Made by a program: the position numbers and the translations under genes. 64,000 bases of DNA, from assembly GCF_052116585.1 (NCBI RefSeq), contig NZ_JBQKKT010000001.1:1-64000 (forward strand). Direction: 5' to 3'. Shown piece after piece: positions 29,298 to 38,500 of the stretch. This DNA is from Luteococcus sp052116585 (GTDB lineage Bacteria > Actinomycetota > Actinomycetes > Propionibacteriales > Propionibacteriaceae). The notes below the pieces were generated by a model. That model was not told the origin of the DNA. It did not search any database and worked only from the letters and a program-made list of their open reading frames with translations. Position 1 is the stretch's first letter; every line of letters starts with the position of its first letter.

Positions 29298-32189
29298 ATG
29301 ACCGACAACACCAGGACGGCACGTCGCCAGCCCGCCAAGAAGGCCGCGGGTCTGACCATCGAGCGTGTCTTCTCCACCGAGGGTGTGCACCCCTATGACG
29401 AGGTGACCTGGGAGAAGCGCGATGTCGTGCAGACCAACTGGAAGACGGGGGAGACCGTCTTCGAGCAGAAGGGCGTGGAGTTTCCGGAGTTCTGGAGCCT
29501 GAACGCCTCCACCATCGTCACCACGAAGTACTTCCGCGGCGCTCTGGGAACCGAGCAGCGCGAGACCGGGCTCAAGCAGCTCATCGATCGCGTGGTCAAC
29601 TCGTACTCGAAGGCCGGTCTGGAGCACGGCTACTTCGCCACCGCGAACGATGCCCAGATCTTCGAGGACGAGCTGCGCTGGATGCTGCTGCACCAGTACT
29701 TCAGTTTCAACTCGCCGGTCTGGTTCAACGTCGGTACCTCCAGCCCGCAGCAGGTCAGCGCCTGCTTCATCCTGAGCGTGGATGACTCCATGGACTCGAT
29801 CCTCAACTGGTACAAGGAAGAGGGCTTCATCTTCAAGGGCGGCTCTGGGGCCGGTCTGAACCTGTCGCGAATTCGTTCCTCCAAGGAGCTGCTGAGCTCC
29901 GGCGGAACCGCTTCCGGTCCCGTCTCCTTCATGCGCGGCGCTGACGCCTCCGCGGGAACCATCAAGTCCGGCGGCGCCACCCGACGCGCCGCGAAGATGG
30001 TCGTCCTGGACGTCGACCACCCGGACATCGAGGAGTTCATCGAGACGAAGGCGCGTGAGGAGGACAAGATCCGCGCCCTGCGCGATGCCGGCTTTGACAT
30101 GGACCTCGGCGGCAAGGACATCACCAGCGTCCAGTACCAGAACGCCAACAACTCGGTGCGCGTCAGCGACGAGTTCATGGAGGCCGTCGAAGCCGATGCA
30201 CTCTTCGGTTTGAAGGCCCGCGGTGACGGTCGCGTCATCGAGGAGGTCAAGGCCAAGGAGCTCTTCGAGAAGATGGCCCGTGCGGCGTGGGAATGCGCTG
30301 ATCCCGGCATTCAGTACAACGACACGATCAATGACTGGCACACCAATCCCGTCACCGGGCCCATCACCGCCTCGAACCCGTGCAGCGAGTACATGAGCCT
30401 GGACAACTCGTCCTGCAACCTGGCCAGTCTGAATCTGCTGAAGTTCCTGGGAGAGGACGACGTCTTCGACGCCGAGCGCTTCACCAAGGCCGTCGAGATC
30501 ATCATCACTGCGATGGACATCAGCATCTGCTTCGCTGACTTCCCGACCGAGGCGATCGGCGAGACCACCCGCAACTTCCGCCAGCTGGGCATCGGTTACG
30601 CCAACCTGGGCGCCCTGCTGATGGCCCTGGGGCTGGGCTATGACTCCGAGGGTGGCCGCAAGCTGGCCGCTGCCATCACGTCCTTGATGACGGGCACCTC
30701 CTACCGTCGCAGCGCCGAGCTCGCTGCCGTCGTCGGCCCGTACAACGGCTATGCGGAGAATGCCCAGGCGCACCAGAAGGTGATGCGCAAGCACCAGTCG
30801 GCCAACGATGCGCTCAAGCCGCTGCACACGAACGACAGTGTCGTGACCAAGGCAGCGACCGAGCAGTGGGAGCAGGTTGTCACGTTGGGAGCCAGCAATG
30901 GTTTCCGCAATGCGCAGGCCTCCGTGCTCGCCCCCACCGGCACGATCGGCTTCATGATGGACTGCGACACCACCGGTGTCGAGCCCGACTTCAGCCTCGT
31001 GAAGTTCAAGAAGCTGGTCGGCGGCGGGTCGATGCAGATCGTCAACCAGACCATCCCGCGTGCGCTCAAGAACCTGGGCTATGGCACCGAGGATGCGCAG
31101 CAGATCGTCGACTACATTGCCGAGCACGGCCACGTGATCGACGCTCCGGCGCTCAAGCCCGAGCACTACGAGGTCTTCGACTGCGCAATGGGAGCCCGCG
31201 CCATCGCTCCCATGGGGCACGTGCGCATGATGGCGGCCGTCCAGCCCTTCCTGTCCGGTGCCATCAGCAAGACCGTCAACCTGCCCGAGTCGGCCACGGT
31301 GGAGGAGATCGCCGACGTCTACATGCAGGGTTGGAAGCTCGGTCTGAAGGCTCTTGCCGTCTACCGTGACAACTGCAAGGTCGGGCAGCCGCTCTCGGAT
31401 GGCAAGAAGGATGCGGGCAAGGCAGACGTGGTCGAGGCTGCCGCCGCACCGGCACCGGCCCCCGAGGTGCGCGTGGAATACCGTCCGCGTCGCCGTCGCC
31501 TGCCCAAGAGCCGCGCCGGACGCACCACGTCCTTCACGGTTGCCGGGGCGGAGGGCTACATGACCTCCAGCGAATACCCCAATGGTGAGCTGGGTGAGGT
31601 CTTCCTCAAGCTTGGCAAGCAGGGTTCCACCCTGGCCGGTGTGATGGATGCCTTCTCGATCGCGATTTCCATCGCCCTGCAGTACGGCGTTCCGCTGGAG
31701 ACCTATGTCCAGAAGTTCACGAACCAGAAGTTCGAGCCCGCCGGCATGACCGACGATCCGGATATCCGCATCGCCCAGTCGATCATGGACTACATCTTCC
31801 GTCGCCTGGCGCTGGACTACCTGTCCTTCGACGAGCGGTCCGAGCTGGGCATCTACACCTCGGCGGAGCGTGCTCGCTATGTCGAGACCGGCTCGTACAT
31901 CAGCGAGGAGGACGAGGCCGCCATGCCTGAGTCCGAAGCGCTCAAGAATGACGCCGGCGACGACATTCGCACCGACGAGGGCGGCCCGGTCCAGCCGTCG
32001 CTGATCCAGGCCACCCCGCGGGTTGAGCAGGAGACGGTGGGATCCGCACACACCACGACGGAGATGATGGAGGGCCTGACGGGCCACGCCATCGACGCTC
32101 CGCTGTGCATGACGTGCGGCACCAAGATGCGCCCCAGTGGCTCGTGCTACGTCTGCGAGGGCTGCGGCTCCACCAGCGGCTGCAGCTGA
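29298..32189 (+). CDS. nrdJ: Vitamin B12-dependent (class II) ribonucleotide reductase NrdJ
   Basis: A 963-aa adenosylcobalamin-dependent reductase making deoxyribonucleotides with or without oxygen. Markers are SFNSPVWFNVG, the GGSGAGLNLS loop, SNPCSEYMSLD (active-site region), LAPTGTIGFMMDCDTTGVEPD and a C-terminal cysteine-rich ribbon (CMTCGTKM...CYVCEGCGSTSGC) that probably carries the shuttle thiols or zinc. The segment near 710-740 is an Ala/Pro-rich linker. The ATG at 29298 follows GGAAG. Dependence on B12 makes cobalamin supply essential unless another RNR class is encoded elsewhere. Confidence 0.96.
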   Translation: MTDNTRTARRQPAKKAAGLTIERVFSTEGVHPYDEVTWEKRDVVQTNWKTGETVFEQKGVEFPEFWSLNASTIVTTKYFRGALGTEQRETGLKQLIDRVVNSYSKAGLEHGYFATANDAQIFEDELRWMLLHQYFSFNSPVWFNVGTSSPQQVSACFILSVDDSMDSILNWYKEEGFIFKGGSGAGLNLSRIRSSKELLSSGGTASGPVSFMRGADASAGTIKSGGATRRAAKMVVLDVDHPDIEEFIETKAREEDKIRALRDAGFDMDLGGKDITSVQYQNANNSVRVSDEFMEAVEADALFGLKARGDGRVIEEVKAKELFEKMARAAWECADPGIQYNDTINDWHTNPVTGPITASNPCSEYMSLDNSSCNLASLNLLKFLGEDDVFDAERFTKAVEIIITAMDISICFADFPTEAIGETTRNFRQLGIGYANLGALLMALGLGYDSEGGRKLAAAITSLMTGTSYRRSAELAAVVGPYNGYAENAQAHQKVMRKHQSANDALKPLHTNDSVVTKAATEQWEQVVTLGASNGFRNAQASVLAPTGTIGFMMDCDTTGVEPDFSLVKFKKLVGGGSMQIVNQTIPRALKNLGYGTEDAQQIVDYIAEHGHVIDAPALKPEHYEVFDCAMGARAIAPMGHVRMMAAVQPFLSGAISKTVNLPESATVEEIADVYMQGWKLGLKALAVYRDNCKVGQPLSDGKKDAGKADVVEAAAAPAPAPEVRVEYRPRRRRLPKSRAGRTTSFTVAGAEGYMTSSEYPNGELGEVFLKLGKQGSTLAGVMDAFSIAISIALQYGVPLETYVQKFTNQKFEPAGMTDDPDIRIAQSIMDYIFRRLALDYLSFDERSELGIYTSAERARYVETGSYISEEDEAAMPESEALKNDAGDDIRTDEGGPVQPSLIQATPRVEQETVGSAHTTTEMMEGLTGHAIDAPLCMTCGTKMRPSGSCYVCEGCGSTSGCS

Positions 32190-32202
32190 CCCCGACGCGC
32201 CA

Positions 32203-32237
32203 GGCGCCCGGTCCCCAAGCCAGTGGGGCCGGGCGCC
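32203..32237 (+). terminator. Terminator after nrdJ
   Basis: GC-rich hairpin: GGCGCCCGG and CCCC arms with a single T bulge, loop AAGCCAGT, 13 bases after the nrdJ stop and before the convergent IMPase gene. Confidence 0.72.
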
Positions 32238-32309
32238 CGACCGTTCGCGCGGCGGGTGGGCGGCCTGCCGGCCGAGCAGGGCGGTTCTGTGGCGACCCCG
32301 CGCCGAGAG

Positions 32310-33176
32310 TCAGGATCCGTGCACCAGGCGGGCGATCTGTTCAGCGGTCCGGACAGAAGCGACGATCGTCGTGCCGTCCGGATACTCGTGGTCCAGACCA
32401 CGGACCACGGCACCGGCCTCGGTGCATATGAGGGTGGCGGCGGCGATGTCCCAGACGTGCACGCCCCGCTCGTAGTAGGCGTCGAGCTGCCCGCTGGCCA
32501 CGTGGCAGATGTCCAGGGCCGCCGCACCCGCCCGCCGGATGTCGCGGACCTGAGGCAAGACGCGCGTCAGCACCTCGGCCTGCTGCGCGCGCACCGACGA
32601 CTCGTAGCCAAAACCGGTCGCCACCAGGCTCTGGTCGAGCGTCTGGGCCGGCGTGAACCGCAGCTCTGTCGCGTGATCGTCGCGCCACTGCCGGGCACCA
32701 CCGCCCCGGTGGGCGCTGAAGGCCTCGCCGAGCAGGGGAGCGACCACCGCTCCGGCCAGCGGTTCCCACGCGCCGTCAACCGCGGGATCGCCCAGAACGG
32801 CCGCCACGGAGACGCAGAAGGACGGGATTCCATAGAGGTAGTTGACGGTTCCGTCGATGGGATCCACCACCCAGGTGACGCCCTCCTGCACGGTGTTGCG
32901 CAGACCCTCCTCCCCGAACTGTCCATCGTCGGGGCGCAGCTCGGTGAGCATCTGGGAGGCCAGTTCCTCGCAACGCCGGTCCATGATGGTCACCACGTCA
33001 GTGGCCGAGGACTTGGTGGCCGCGACGTCCAGCGCCTCCGGGCGTTCCTCGGTGACCAGCCGGGCACAGGCCTGCGCCACCTCGAGGGCGACGTGCTCCA
33101 GCGCCTGCAGGTCGATCGTCGCCGAGTGAGCGCGGCCGTGATCGGAAGGGGTGGGATTCTGGTGGCGATTGCTCAT
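32310..33176 (-). CDS. Inositol monophosphatase-family phosphatase
   Basis: A 288-aa Mg-dependent, Li-sensitive-fold phosphatase. Metal-site residues are visible: the E89-E90 region (GQFGEEG), D105, D108, G109 and T110 in WVVDPIDGT, and D243 in VWDIAAATLICTEAG. Possible substrates include myo-inositol-1-phosphate (mycothiol and phosphoinositide synthesis in actinobacteria), histidinol phosphate or fructose bisphosphate; sequence alone does not decide. The ATG at 33176 has no clear ribosome site. The ferritin gene lies 25 bases upstream in the same direction, so the two may be co-transcribed. Confidence 0.9.
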   Translation of the reverse strand: MSNRHQNPTPSDHGRAHSATIDLQALEHVALEVAQACARLVTEERPEALDVAATKSSATDVVTIMDRRCEELASQMLTELRPDDGQFGEEGLRNTVQEGVTWVVDPIDGTVNYLYGIPSFCVSVAAVLGDPAVDGAWEPLAGAVVAPLLGEAFSAHRGGGARQWRDDHATELRFTPAQTLDQSLVATGFGYESSVRAQQAEVLTRVLPQVRDIRRAGAAALDICHVASGQLDAYYERGVHVWDIAAATLICTEAGAVVRGLDHEYPDGTTIVASVRTAEQIARLVHGS

Positions 33177-33201
33177 GCCACCATCATCGCCTGCCCGGTG
33201 C

Positions 33202-33720
33202 TCAGTTGCCGTTCTCGGTGCTCTCCACCGGACGCTGCGAGAGCTCCTGGTCGAGACGAAGGAGTCCGGGGCCGTCGTCGTTGATCATCGTGATGCGCCC
33301 GATGATCTCGCTGACCGTCGACTCCTCTTCGAGCTGCTCGGTGAGGAACCAGTTGAGCAGTGGACGGGAATCCAGATCGCCCGCCGCCTCGCACTCCCGG
33401 TAGAGGTCGCGGATGGAGTCCGAGACCTTGTTCTCGTGGTCCAGAGCGGCTTGGAAGACGTCCAGCGGGCTCATGGACGCCTTGGTCTTGGGAGCTGCCA
33501 CCGCACCGATGCGAGGATGGTTGTCGCGATCCAGCAGGTGGTCGATGAACTTGTTGGCGTGCACGATCTCCTCGTCGGCCTGGTGCCTGAGCCACGCTGC
33601 CATGCCGGGCAGGTCCTGGGCATCCATCTCGATGGCCAGCTGCCGGTAGACCGTGGAGGCCTCCAGCTCGAGGGTGATCTGGGCGTTGAACTTGGTCTCG
33701 AGTTCCTTGGAGAGCTTCAT
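33202..33720 (-). CDS. Ferritin (non-haem, bacterial Ftn type)
   Basis: A 172-aa four-helix iron-storage subunit. Ferroxidase-site residues fit E18, Y25, E51 and H54 (ADEEIVHANKF), with further acidic residues in the C-terminal helix (EQLEEESTVSEI). No haem-binding Met of bacterioferritin is evident. I use the ATG at 33720; a TTG twelve bases upstream is in frame. No IdeR/DtxR-type iron box was recognised upstream. Confidence 0.92.
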   Translation of the reverse strand: MKLSKELETKFNAQITLELEASTVYRQLAIEMDAQDLPGMAAWLRHQADEEIVHANKFIDHLLDRDNHPRIGAVAAPKTKASMSPLDVFQAALDHENKVSDSIRDLYRECEAAGDLDSRPLLNWFLTEQLEEESTVSEIIGRITMINDDGPGLLRLDQELSQRPVESTENGN

Positions 33721-33802
33721 GTTCCAAGCCAACCATCATGGTGGGCGCAGGTCGATTGATTCGCCCCAGAGCGAAGGGGCGGCCCTCCACTAGGGTGGAG
33801 CA

Positions 33803-34750
33803 ATGGCGAGTGTCCTGGGCGGTTTCTTCACGATCTGGGCCGTGGTCGCCGTCGGGTGGCTGCTGGCCCATCTCCGCGTGCTGGATGCGAGTTCCCAACT
33901 GGTCCTGAGCAAACTCAGCTTCTATGGCGGCAGCCCCGCGTTGATGCTCACGATGATGGCCACCGCGGACGTGCGGCGGATCTTCGCCTGGAATCTGTTG
34001 GTGACCGTGCTGGCCACCGTCCTGACAGGTCTGCTGACGGTGGCGCTGCTGCAGTGGGTCCTGCGCGGTGAGGACGGCCAACCACACGGGCTGGGGCACC
34101 GGGCCATTGCCACCTTCTGCGCCTGTTACGTGAATGCCGGCAACATGGGTCTGCCCATCGCCGCCTACGTCCTGCATGACGTGACGTGGGTCGCGCCCCT
34201 GCTGCTGGTCCAGGTGGCGGTGCTGCAGCCCTTTGGGCTCGCCTTCCTGGACATCGATGCCGCCCGACGCGACGGCAACAGGTTGTCACTGATGGCCAAC
34301 CTCACGCTGCCCCTGCGCAATCCCATGACGATGGGGGTGCTCCTGGGACTGGCGATCAACCTGCTCGGCCTGCGGATCCCGGACTTGCTCAACCAACCGC
34401 TGCTGATGCTGGGCGGCCTGACGGTGCCGACCATGCTGATCGGTTTCGGCGTCTCCCTCCGGCTGGGGCCGCTGCCGGGCAAGGGACCGCTGTTCACGGA
34501 AACCCTCGTCCTCAGCGGCATCAAACTTTTCGTCCAGCCGATGCTCGCCCTGGTCCTGGCCCGGATCTTCCAGCTGGACCAGACCACGACCCTGGCGGTG
34601 CTCGTCCTGGCCGGACTGCCTACGGCGCAGAACGTGTTCAACCATGCCGTGCGGTACCAGCGGTCCGTGGTGCTCGCCCGAGACATCGTGTTCATCACGT
34701 CGATCCTGTCCATCGTCACGATCTCCGTCATGGCGCTCCTGGTGGGCTGA
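33803..34750 (+). CDS. AEC-family (auxin efflux carrier-like) permease
   Basis: A 315-aa membrane protein with about ten hydrophobic segments in two five-helix halves, as in the AEC family. Features include NAGNMGLPIAAYVLHD (the conserved unwound-helix motif N-x-GNxGLP) and GLPTAQNVFNHAVRY near the C-terminus. Bacterial members export or exchange small organic acids such as malate; the substrate here is unknown. A TAGGGT -10 six bases before the ATG indicates a leaderless start. Confidence 0.9.
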   Translation: MASVLGGFFTIWAVVAVGWLLAHLRVLDASSQLVLSKLSFYGGSPALMLTMMATADVRRIFAWNLLVTVLATVLTGLLTVALLQWVLRGEDGQPHGLGHRAIATFCACYVNAGNMGLPIAAYVLHDVTWVAPLLLVQVAVLQPFGLAFLDIDAARRDGNRLSLMANLTLPLRNPMTMGVLLGLAINLLGLRIPDLLNQPLLMLGGLTVPTMLIGFGVSLRLGPLPGKGPLFTETLVLSGIKLFVQPMLALVLARIFQLDQTTTLAVLVLAGLPTAQNVFNHAVRYQRSVVLARDIVFITSILSIVTISVMALLVG

Positions 34751-34868
34751 GCCCGCCACATTCCGGCGATGCGCTGGCGGGCCAGGCGCCCACCTGTCTG
34801 TGCTGGCAGGACAGTGCACTAGGTTGGAGATGGATGGCTTTGTGACGCCGCAGCGATGAGGAGAGGTC

Positions 34869-35828
34869 ATGACGGAAGAACTGGTTCCCGAGGACGCCTT
34901 CGACTTCGACGCCAGCACGAACCAGGCCTGGGCGCTGTTCGGGGAACGGCTCGCCGAGGTGGTCTCCGTGATCGAGGACGGTGGCACTCTGGTGGTGGGC
35001 ACCGGGGCAGCCGACGAAGGGGCTCCGTACGTGCGGTTCACGTGTGGGGTGCGCCCCTCCCGAGAGGAGCTTCCCACCGTGGTGGCAGAGGCCTCGACGA
35101 ATGCATCGCTGGGCGAGCGTTACCACTTGACCCCATCCCAACTGGCGGAGCTGTTGGACCTGGGCTGGCGTGAGCCGGCTCCCGGTGGACCCGGCAGTCC
35201 CAACCTGTGGGCCGAGCACGTCCAGGACGAGACCAGCGATCTGGCTGATCTGGCGCTGGCCACGCTGCGAGATGTCTTCGGGGTGCCGCACCCGGTCTTC
35301 CTGGCCCCCGACCAGCTGGCCGAGATCCTGGCTCCAGCGCCGTCCGTCGTGGAGGGCTCCGCTGAGCGGCTGGTGGCTCCCGCGCCTCGGGATGCGGTCG
35401 CCGTCACCTGGCCCTCGAATCGTGAGGAACTGGTGGAGCTGGTGCGCGCGCAGTTGGCCGCCATGTTCGGTCATGAACCACTGCGCGACGACGAGGGTGA
35501 CTTCGCCATTCGCGTGGGTTCCGGCATGGTCTTCGTGCGGTGCACGGCCGATGCCCGCGAGGTGCTGCTGTTCTCCGTCCTGGTTCATGATCTGGAGGGC
35601 CGCGGTCGCGCCGTCGAGGTGCTGAACGACCTCAACTGTGAGTCGCGGTTTGGACGCTTCGCCCTCTACAAGGACCGGGTCTTCGTCAGTATGAGCCTGC
35701 TCGCACGGCCCTTCGTCGCACAACACCTGGAGGAGGGCGTCACCATCGTCAGTCAGATCACCGACGGCATCGACGACGATCTGGCCGCCAAGCTGCGGGG
35801 GCGGGTCACCTTCACCGAGGACGAGTGA
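34869..35828 (+). CDS. YbjN-like peptide-binding-chaperone-domain protein
   Basis: A 319-aa soluble acidic protein. The C-terminal 130 residues (from REELVELVRAQLAAMF) resemble the YbjN/type III secretion chaperone-like fold (VLLFSVLVHDLEGRGRAVEVLNDLNCESRFGRF). The N-terminal half looks like a related, more diverged domain, as in actinobacterial TY-Chap proteins. Its role is unknown. GAGGAG is well placed before the ATG at 34869. A TAGGTT hexamer near 34820 may be its -10. It may be co-expressed with the PPOX gene 78 bases downstream. Confidence 0.75.
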   Translation: MTEELVPEDAFDFDASTNQAWALFGERLAEVVSVIEDGGTLVVGTGAADEGAPYVRFTCGVRPSREELPTVVAEASTNASLGERYHLTPSQLAELLDLGWREPAPGGPGSPNLWAEHVQDETSDLADLALATLRDVFGVPHPVFLAPDQLAEILAPAPSVVEGSAERLVAPAPRDAVAVTWPSNREELVELVRAQLAAMFGHEPLRDDEGDFAIRVGSGMVFVRCTADAREVLLFSVLVHDLEGRGRAVEVLNDLNCESRFGRFALYKDRVFVSMSLLARPFVAQHLEEGVTIVSQITDGIDDDLAAKLRGRVTFTEDE

Positions 35829-35906
35829 CCGATAGCATCGTGACAGGACGAGCAGTGCTGCCGTGTCGGCCACGATCGTCACACGACGCCACGAGGGAGG
35901 ACCACC

Positions 35907-36305
35907 ATGTCAGACGGCCATTTCGAGGTTCTGGAAGCGGATGAGTGCCGACAGCTGCTCACCGAGGCCACAGTGGGACGGCTGGCCTTCGACGGCCCCG
36001 ACGGCCTGACCATCCTCCCGTTGTCCTACACCGTCGACGGTGAGCTGCTCATCATCCGCACGGCCGACGGCACGCAGCTGTCCCAGCTGGATGACGAGGC
36101 CCCGGTGGCCTTCGAGGTGGACGACTTCGACCAGCAGACCACGAATGGTTGGAGCGTTCTGGTGCGTGGACGCCTGGTACACGTCAGCGAGGACCAACTT
36201 TCGATGGACTTCACCACACCGACCCCGTTCGTTCCCGGGCTGCGTGAGGTGGTTCGCGGCGTGAGCCTGGACCGGGTGGGCGGTCGCGCCGTCGCGAACG
36301 GCTGA
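35907..36305 (+). CDS. Pyridoxamine 5'-phosphate oxidase-family (split-barrel flavin) protein
   Basis: A 132-aa split beta-barrel protein of the Pyridox_ox_2 type (LTEATVGRLAFDGPDGLTILPLSYTVDGELLIIRT...GWSVLVRGRL). Such proteins bind FMN, F420 or haem; the cofactor cannot be told here. GGGAGG precedes the ATG. In mycobacteria similar small proteins sit beside universal stress proteins in hypoxia regulons, and a universal stress protein gene follows here. Confidence 0.85.
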   Translation: MSDGHFEVLEADECRQLLTEATVGRLAFDGPDGLTILPLSYTVDGELLIIRTADGTQLSQLDDEAPVAFEVDDFDQQTTNGWSVLVRGRLVHVSEDQLSMDFTTPTPFVPGLREVVRGVSLDRVGGRAVANG

Positions 36306-36411
36306 GACGCGCCGCATTCTGCACCCCGAAGCTCTTTGGGCTTGTGGGAGTGGGACAATGGCATCAGGACCGCCCGGCACCGTCGCCGGCGTCGACAAGG
36401 AGATGATGGCC

Positions 36412-37287
36412 ATGAGTACCTCTGCCAATGACCACACCGCGTCCATCACGGGACCCCGGGTCCTGGTGGGCGTCGACGGTTCCGAGGACGGACTGCGGGC
36501 CGTCCGCTATGGAGTGGGATCTGCCCAGCGACGCAATGCAACCCTGCACCTGGTCCATGCCGTGGACGACGCCGTTCTGGCCGGGGCGTGGGGAGTGGTC
36601 TACGACCCCAGTGCACTGCAGGCCGCTGGTGAGCAGGCCAACCGGGCCGCGATCGACCTGGCACTGGCCCAGGGGCTGCCCGAGGACAGGATCCATGCCG
36701 AGGTGGTGCTCGGCAATGCCGCCGCGGTGCTGAGCCGTCTCAGTGAGGGGGCCGACGTGATGGTCGTCGGGCGTCGGTCCGTGAGCGGTCTGGAGCGCAT
36801 GTTCATCGGCTCCACCAGTGTGGCCGTCGCCGACGCCGCGCACTGTCCCGTGGTGGTCATCTCTGCGGCGGCGACCCCGGGCCCCACGGGCGGTCTTGGA
36901 CGCATCGCGGTGGGCGTGGACGCCCAGAACCATTCCCCGGCGACGCTCGAGTGGGCGATGGCGGAGGCCGAGCGTCGCGGTGTCACCCTGGAGGTGGTGC
37001 ACGTCGCCAAGAATGACGAGACGGCCGTGGTGGGGGAGCAGGTGGCCGTGGCCGCCCAGGATGGCATCAACACCATGCTCGAGCCGCTGCGCGCCAGGCA
37101 TCCCGAGGTTCCCGTGGAGGTGCGCGTCGCGACGGGCGCTCCGGTGGACGAACTGGTTGACACCTCCGCGAACGTGGACCTGCTCGTCCTGGGTGTGCAG
37201 CGGACGAAGCTGCTCGGCATCCATCTGGGTGGCGTGATGCGTGCGACGATGGCGCACGCCCAGTGCCCGGTGGCGCTGGTGAAGTGA
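36412..37287 (+). CDS. Universal stress protein with tandem USP domains
   Basis: A 291-aa protein with two USP domains (about 14-148 and 157-290). The first begins RVLVGVDGSEDGLRAV and has VVGRRSVSGLERMFIGSTS, close to the ATP-binding G-x2-G-x9-G-S/T motif. The second (RIAVGVDAQNHSPATL; LVLGVQRTKLLGIHLGGV) is degenerate, so perhaps one domain binds nucleotide. AAGGAG lies nine bases before the ATG at 36412; ATGs at 36403 and 36406 are too close to that site. Confidence 0.9.
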   Translation: MSTSANDHTASITGPRVLVGVDGSEDGLRAVRYGVGSAQRRNATLHLVHAVDDAVLAGAWGVVYDPSALQAAGEQANRAAIDLALAQGLPEDRIHAEVVLGNAAAVLSRLSEGADVMVVGRRSVSGLERMFIGSTSVAVADAAHCPVVVISAAATPGPTGGLGRIAVGVDAQNHSPATLEWAMAEAERRGVTLEVVHVAKNDETAVVGEQVAVAAQDGINTMLEPLRARHPEVPVEVRVATGAPVDELVDTSANVDLLVLGVQRTKLLGIHLGGVMRATMAHAQCPVALVK

Positions 37288-37302
37288 GCCTGGCCGGCGT
37301 GC

Positions 37303-37818
37303 TCAGGCCGGTGGGACCAGCTCGAGGATGATGGCCCTGCGCTCTTCACCCGACGGGCTGGTCCACGGCCTCTGTTCGCCGGTGCGTCGATAACCCAGGC
37401 GCTCCCAGAAGCCGAGTGCCTGGGCATTGCTGTCGACGACGGCGAGCTGCCAGCGACTGGCCGGACAGCGCGTGAGGAGCGTTTCGTGGAGGCGGCGGCC
37501 CACGCCACGACGGACGTGTTCCTCGTGTACCTGCAGGAGCCCCAGCCAGTTGGTGCCGGGATCAGGCCAGTCCAGCAGGACTATGGCGAGGCCCAGCAGG
37601 ATGTCAGCGTCCCAGCATCCGAACGGGTGCAATTGCTCGGTTGACGTGCCCGGTGGCCGCGAGCTCAACAGGGCGTCGACGTCCCCAGCGCCGCTCGGCC
37701 TCCCATTGACCCGCACGGAGAAGCCGCCGTCGTGCAGCAGGACCTCTCCGATCTGGTGCCGGTCCTCAGGGCCCAGGGCTTTGATTCTCAGGTCCGGAAC
37801 TTCTTCCTTCTCAGGCAC
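37303..37818 (-). CDS. GNAT-family N-acetyltransferase
   Basis: A 171-aa acyltransferase. Motif A is LLQVHEEHVRRGVGRRLHETLL (acetyl-CoA loop R-x2-GVG-x-R) and motif B is AVVDSNAQALGFWERLGYRRTG. The GTG at 37818 overlaps the upstream merR stop by eight bases, so the two are co-translated. The substrate is unknown; linkage with MerR and the divergent DUF4188 gene hints at detoxification. Confidence 0.85.
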   Translation of the reverse strand: MPEKEEVPDLRIKALGPEDRHQIGEVLLHDGGFSVRVNGRPSGAGDVDALLSSRPPGTSTEQLHPFGCWDADILLGLAIVLLDWPDPGTNWLGLLQVHEEHVRRGVGRRLHETLLTRCPASRWQLAVVDSNAQALGFWERLGYRRTGEQRPWTSPSGEERRAIILELVPPA

Positions 37819-38446
37819 GGACGTTCTGCCCGGACTGCCTGATGGCGAGGTCCTGTTGAGCCATTCGGCGCAGTGTTGCCAACAGCGGATCGAGCAGGAC
37901 GGTTCCCAGGACCACTCGTCGAACCGCTCGTTGGGGATCATGTGGTACCGAGTCAAGGTCCACCCGGGCAATGTCCTCGACGGCGTCGGCATAGGCGTCC
38001 AGTCGGATCTCGTCCAGGTCAATTCCGGCTTGCTCTGCGGCCTGCCAAGCAACGGCCAGACTGCCAACCAATGGGTCATCGGTCTGAACCCGCCAGCCTC
38101 GGGCCGTGACCCACGCTTGGGCACGAGCGGTGTCATCGACGGGTGTCACGGGCAGTGGTGTGGCTCCAGCTGCGGCCGCCATCACGCCCAGGGATCCGCG
38201 GTTGGGCTCTTCGATGGCTTCGAGCACAGCACCCACCTGGGTCAGGGAGAGTCCGCCCACCTCCGTGAGTGCCCGCACCAGACTGGTGCGGTCCACATGG
38301 CTCTGGTCGTAGCTGGCCTGTGTCCGGGAGACCGGAGTTCCGGGGTGCAGCAGGCCGGCGCGTTGGTAGTACTTCAGCGTCGCGACGCTGACCCCGGTGG
38401 CCTCGGCGAGTTCCGACAGACGCACAGCTGACCTTCCTGTTGACAT
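37811..38446 (-). CDS. MerR-family transcriptional regulator
   Basis: A 211-aa regulator. The N-terminal MerR winged helix is VRLSELAEATGVSVATLKYYQRAGLL, followed by wing QASYDQSHVDRTSLVRAL and a dimerisation helix. The C-terminal 120 residues are an effector region without metal-binding cysteines, so a small organic ligand is more likely than a metal. The ATG at 38446 lies 13 bases from a near-perfect 20-bp palindrome (38459-38478) shared with the divergent DUF4188 gene. Confidence 0.9.
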   Translation of the reverse strand: MSTGRSAVRLSELAEATGVSVATLKYYQRAGLLHPGTPVSRTQASYDQSHVDRTSLVRALTEVGGLSLTQVGAVLEAIEEPNRGSLGVMAAAAGATPLPVTPVDDTARAQAWVTARGWRVQTDDPLVGSLAVAWQAAEQAGIDLDEIRLDAYADAVEDIARVDLDSVPHDPQRAVRRVVLGTVLLDPLLATLRRMAQQDLAIRQSGQNVRA

Positions 38447-38458
38447 TGGGAGAGTAGC

Positions 38459-38478
38459 ACTATCCAATATTGGGTAGT
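38459..38478. promoter_or_regulatory. Candidate MerR operator between merR and the DUF4188 gene
   Basis: ACTATCCAATATTGGGTAGT is a 20-bp palindrome with a single mismatched pair. The half-site CTATCCAA recurs at 38483-38490 next to the DUF4188 ribosome site. The 54-bp divergent intergenic region contains essentially nothing else, so this is the natural binding site of the MerR protein. Confidence 0.72.
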
Positions 38479-38500
38479 GGAGCTATCCAAGGAGTACCTG

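Noticed and set aside
29181..32087. Long open frame antisense to nrdJ
   Set aside because: No recognisable domain; nrdJ on the other strand has every family motif.
33721..33802. IdeR/DtxR iron box upstream of ferritin
   Set aside because: No sequence resembling TTAGGTTAGGCTAACCTAA is present in the short upstream region.
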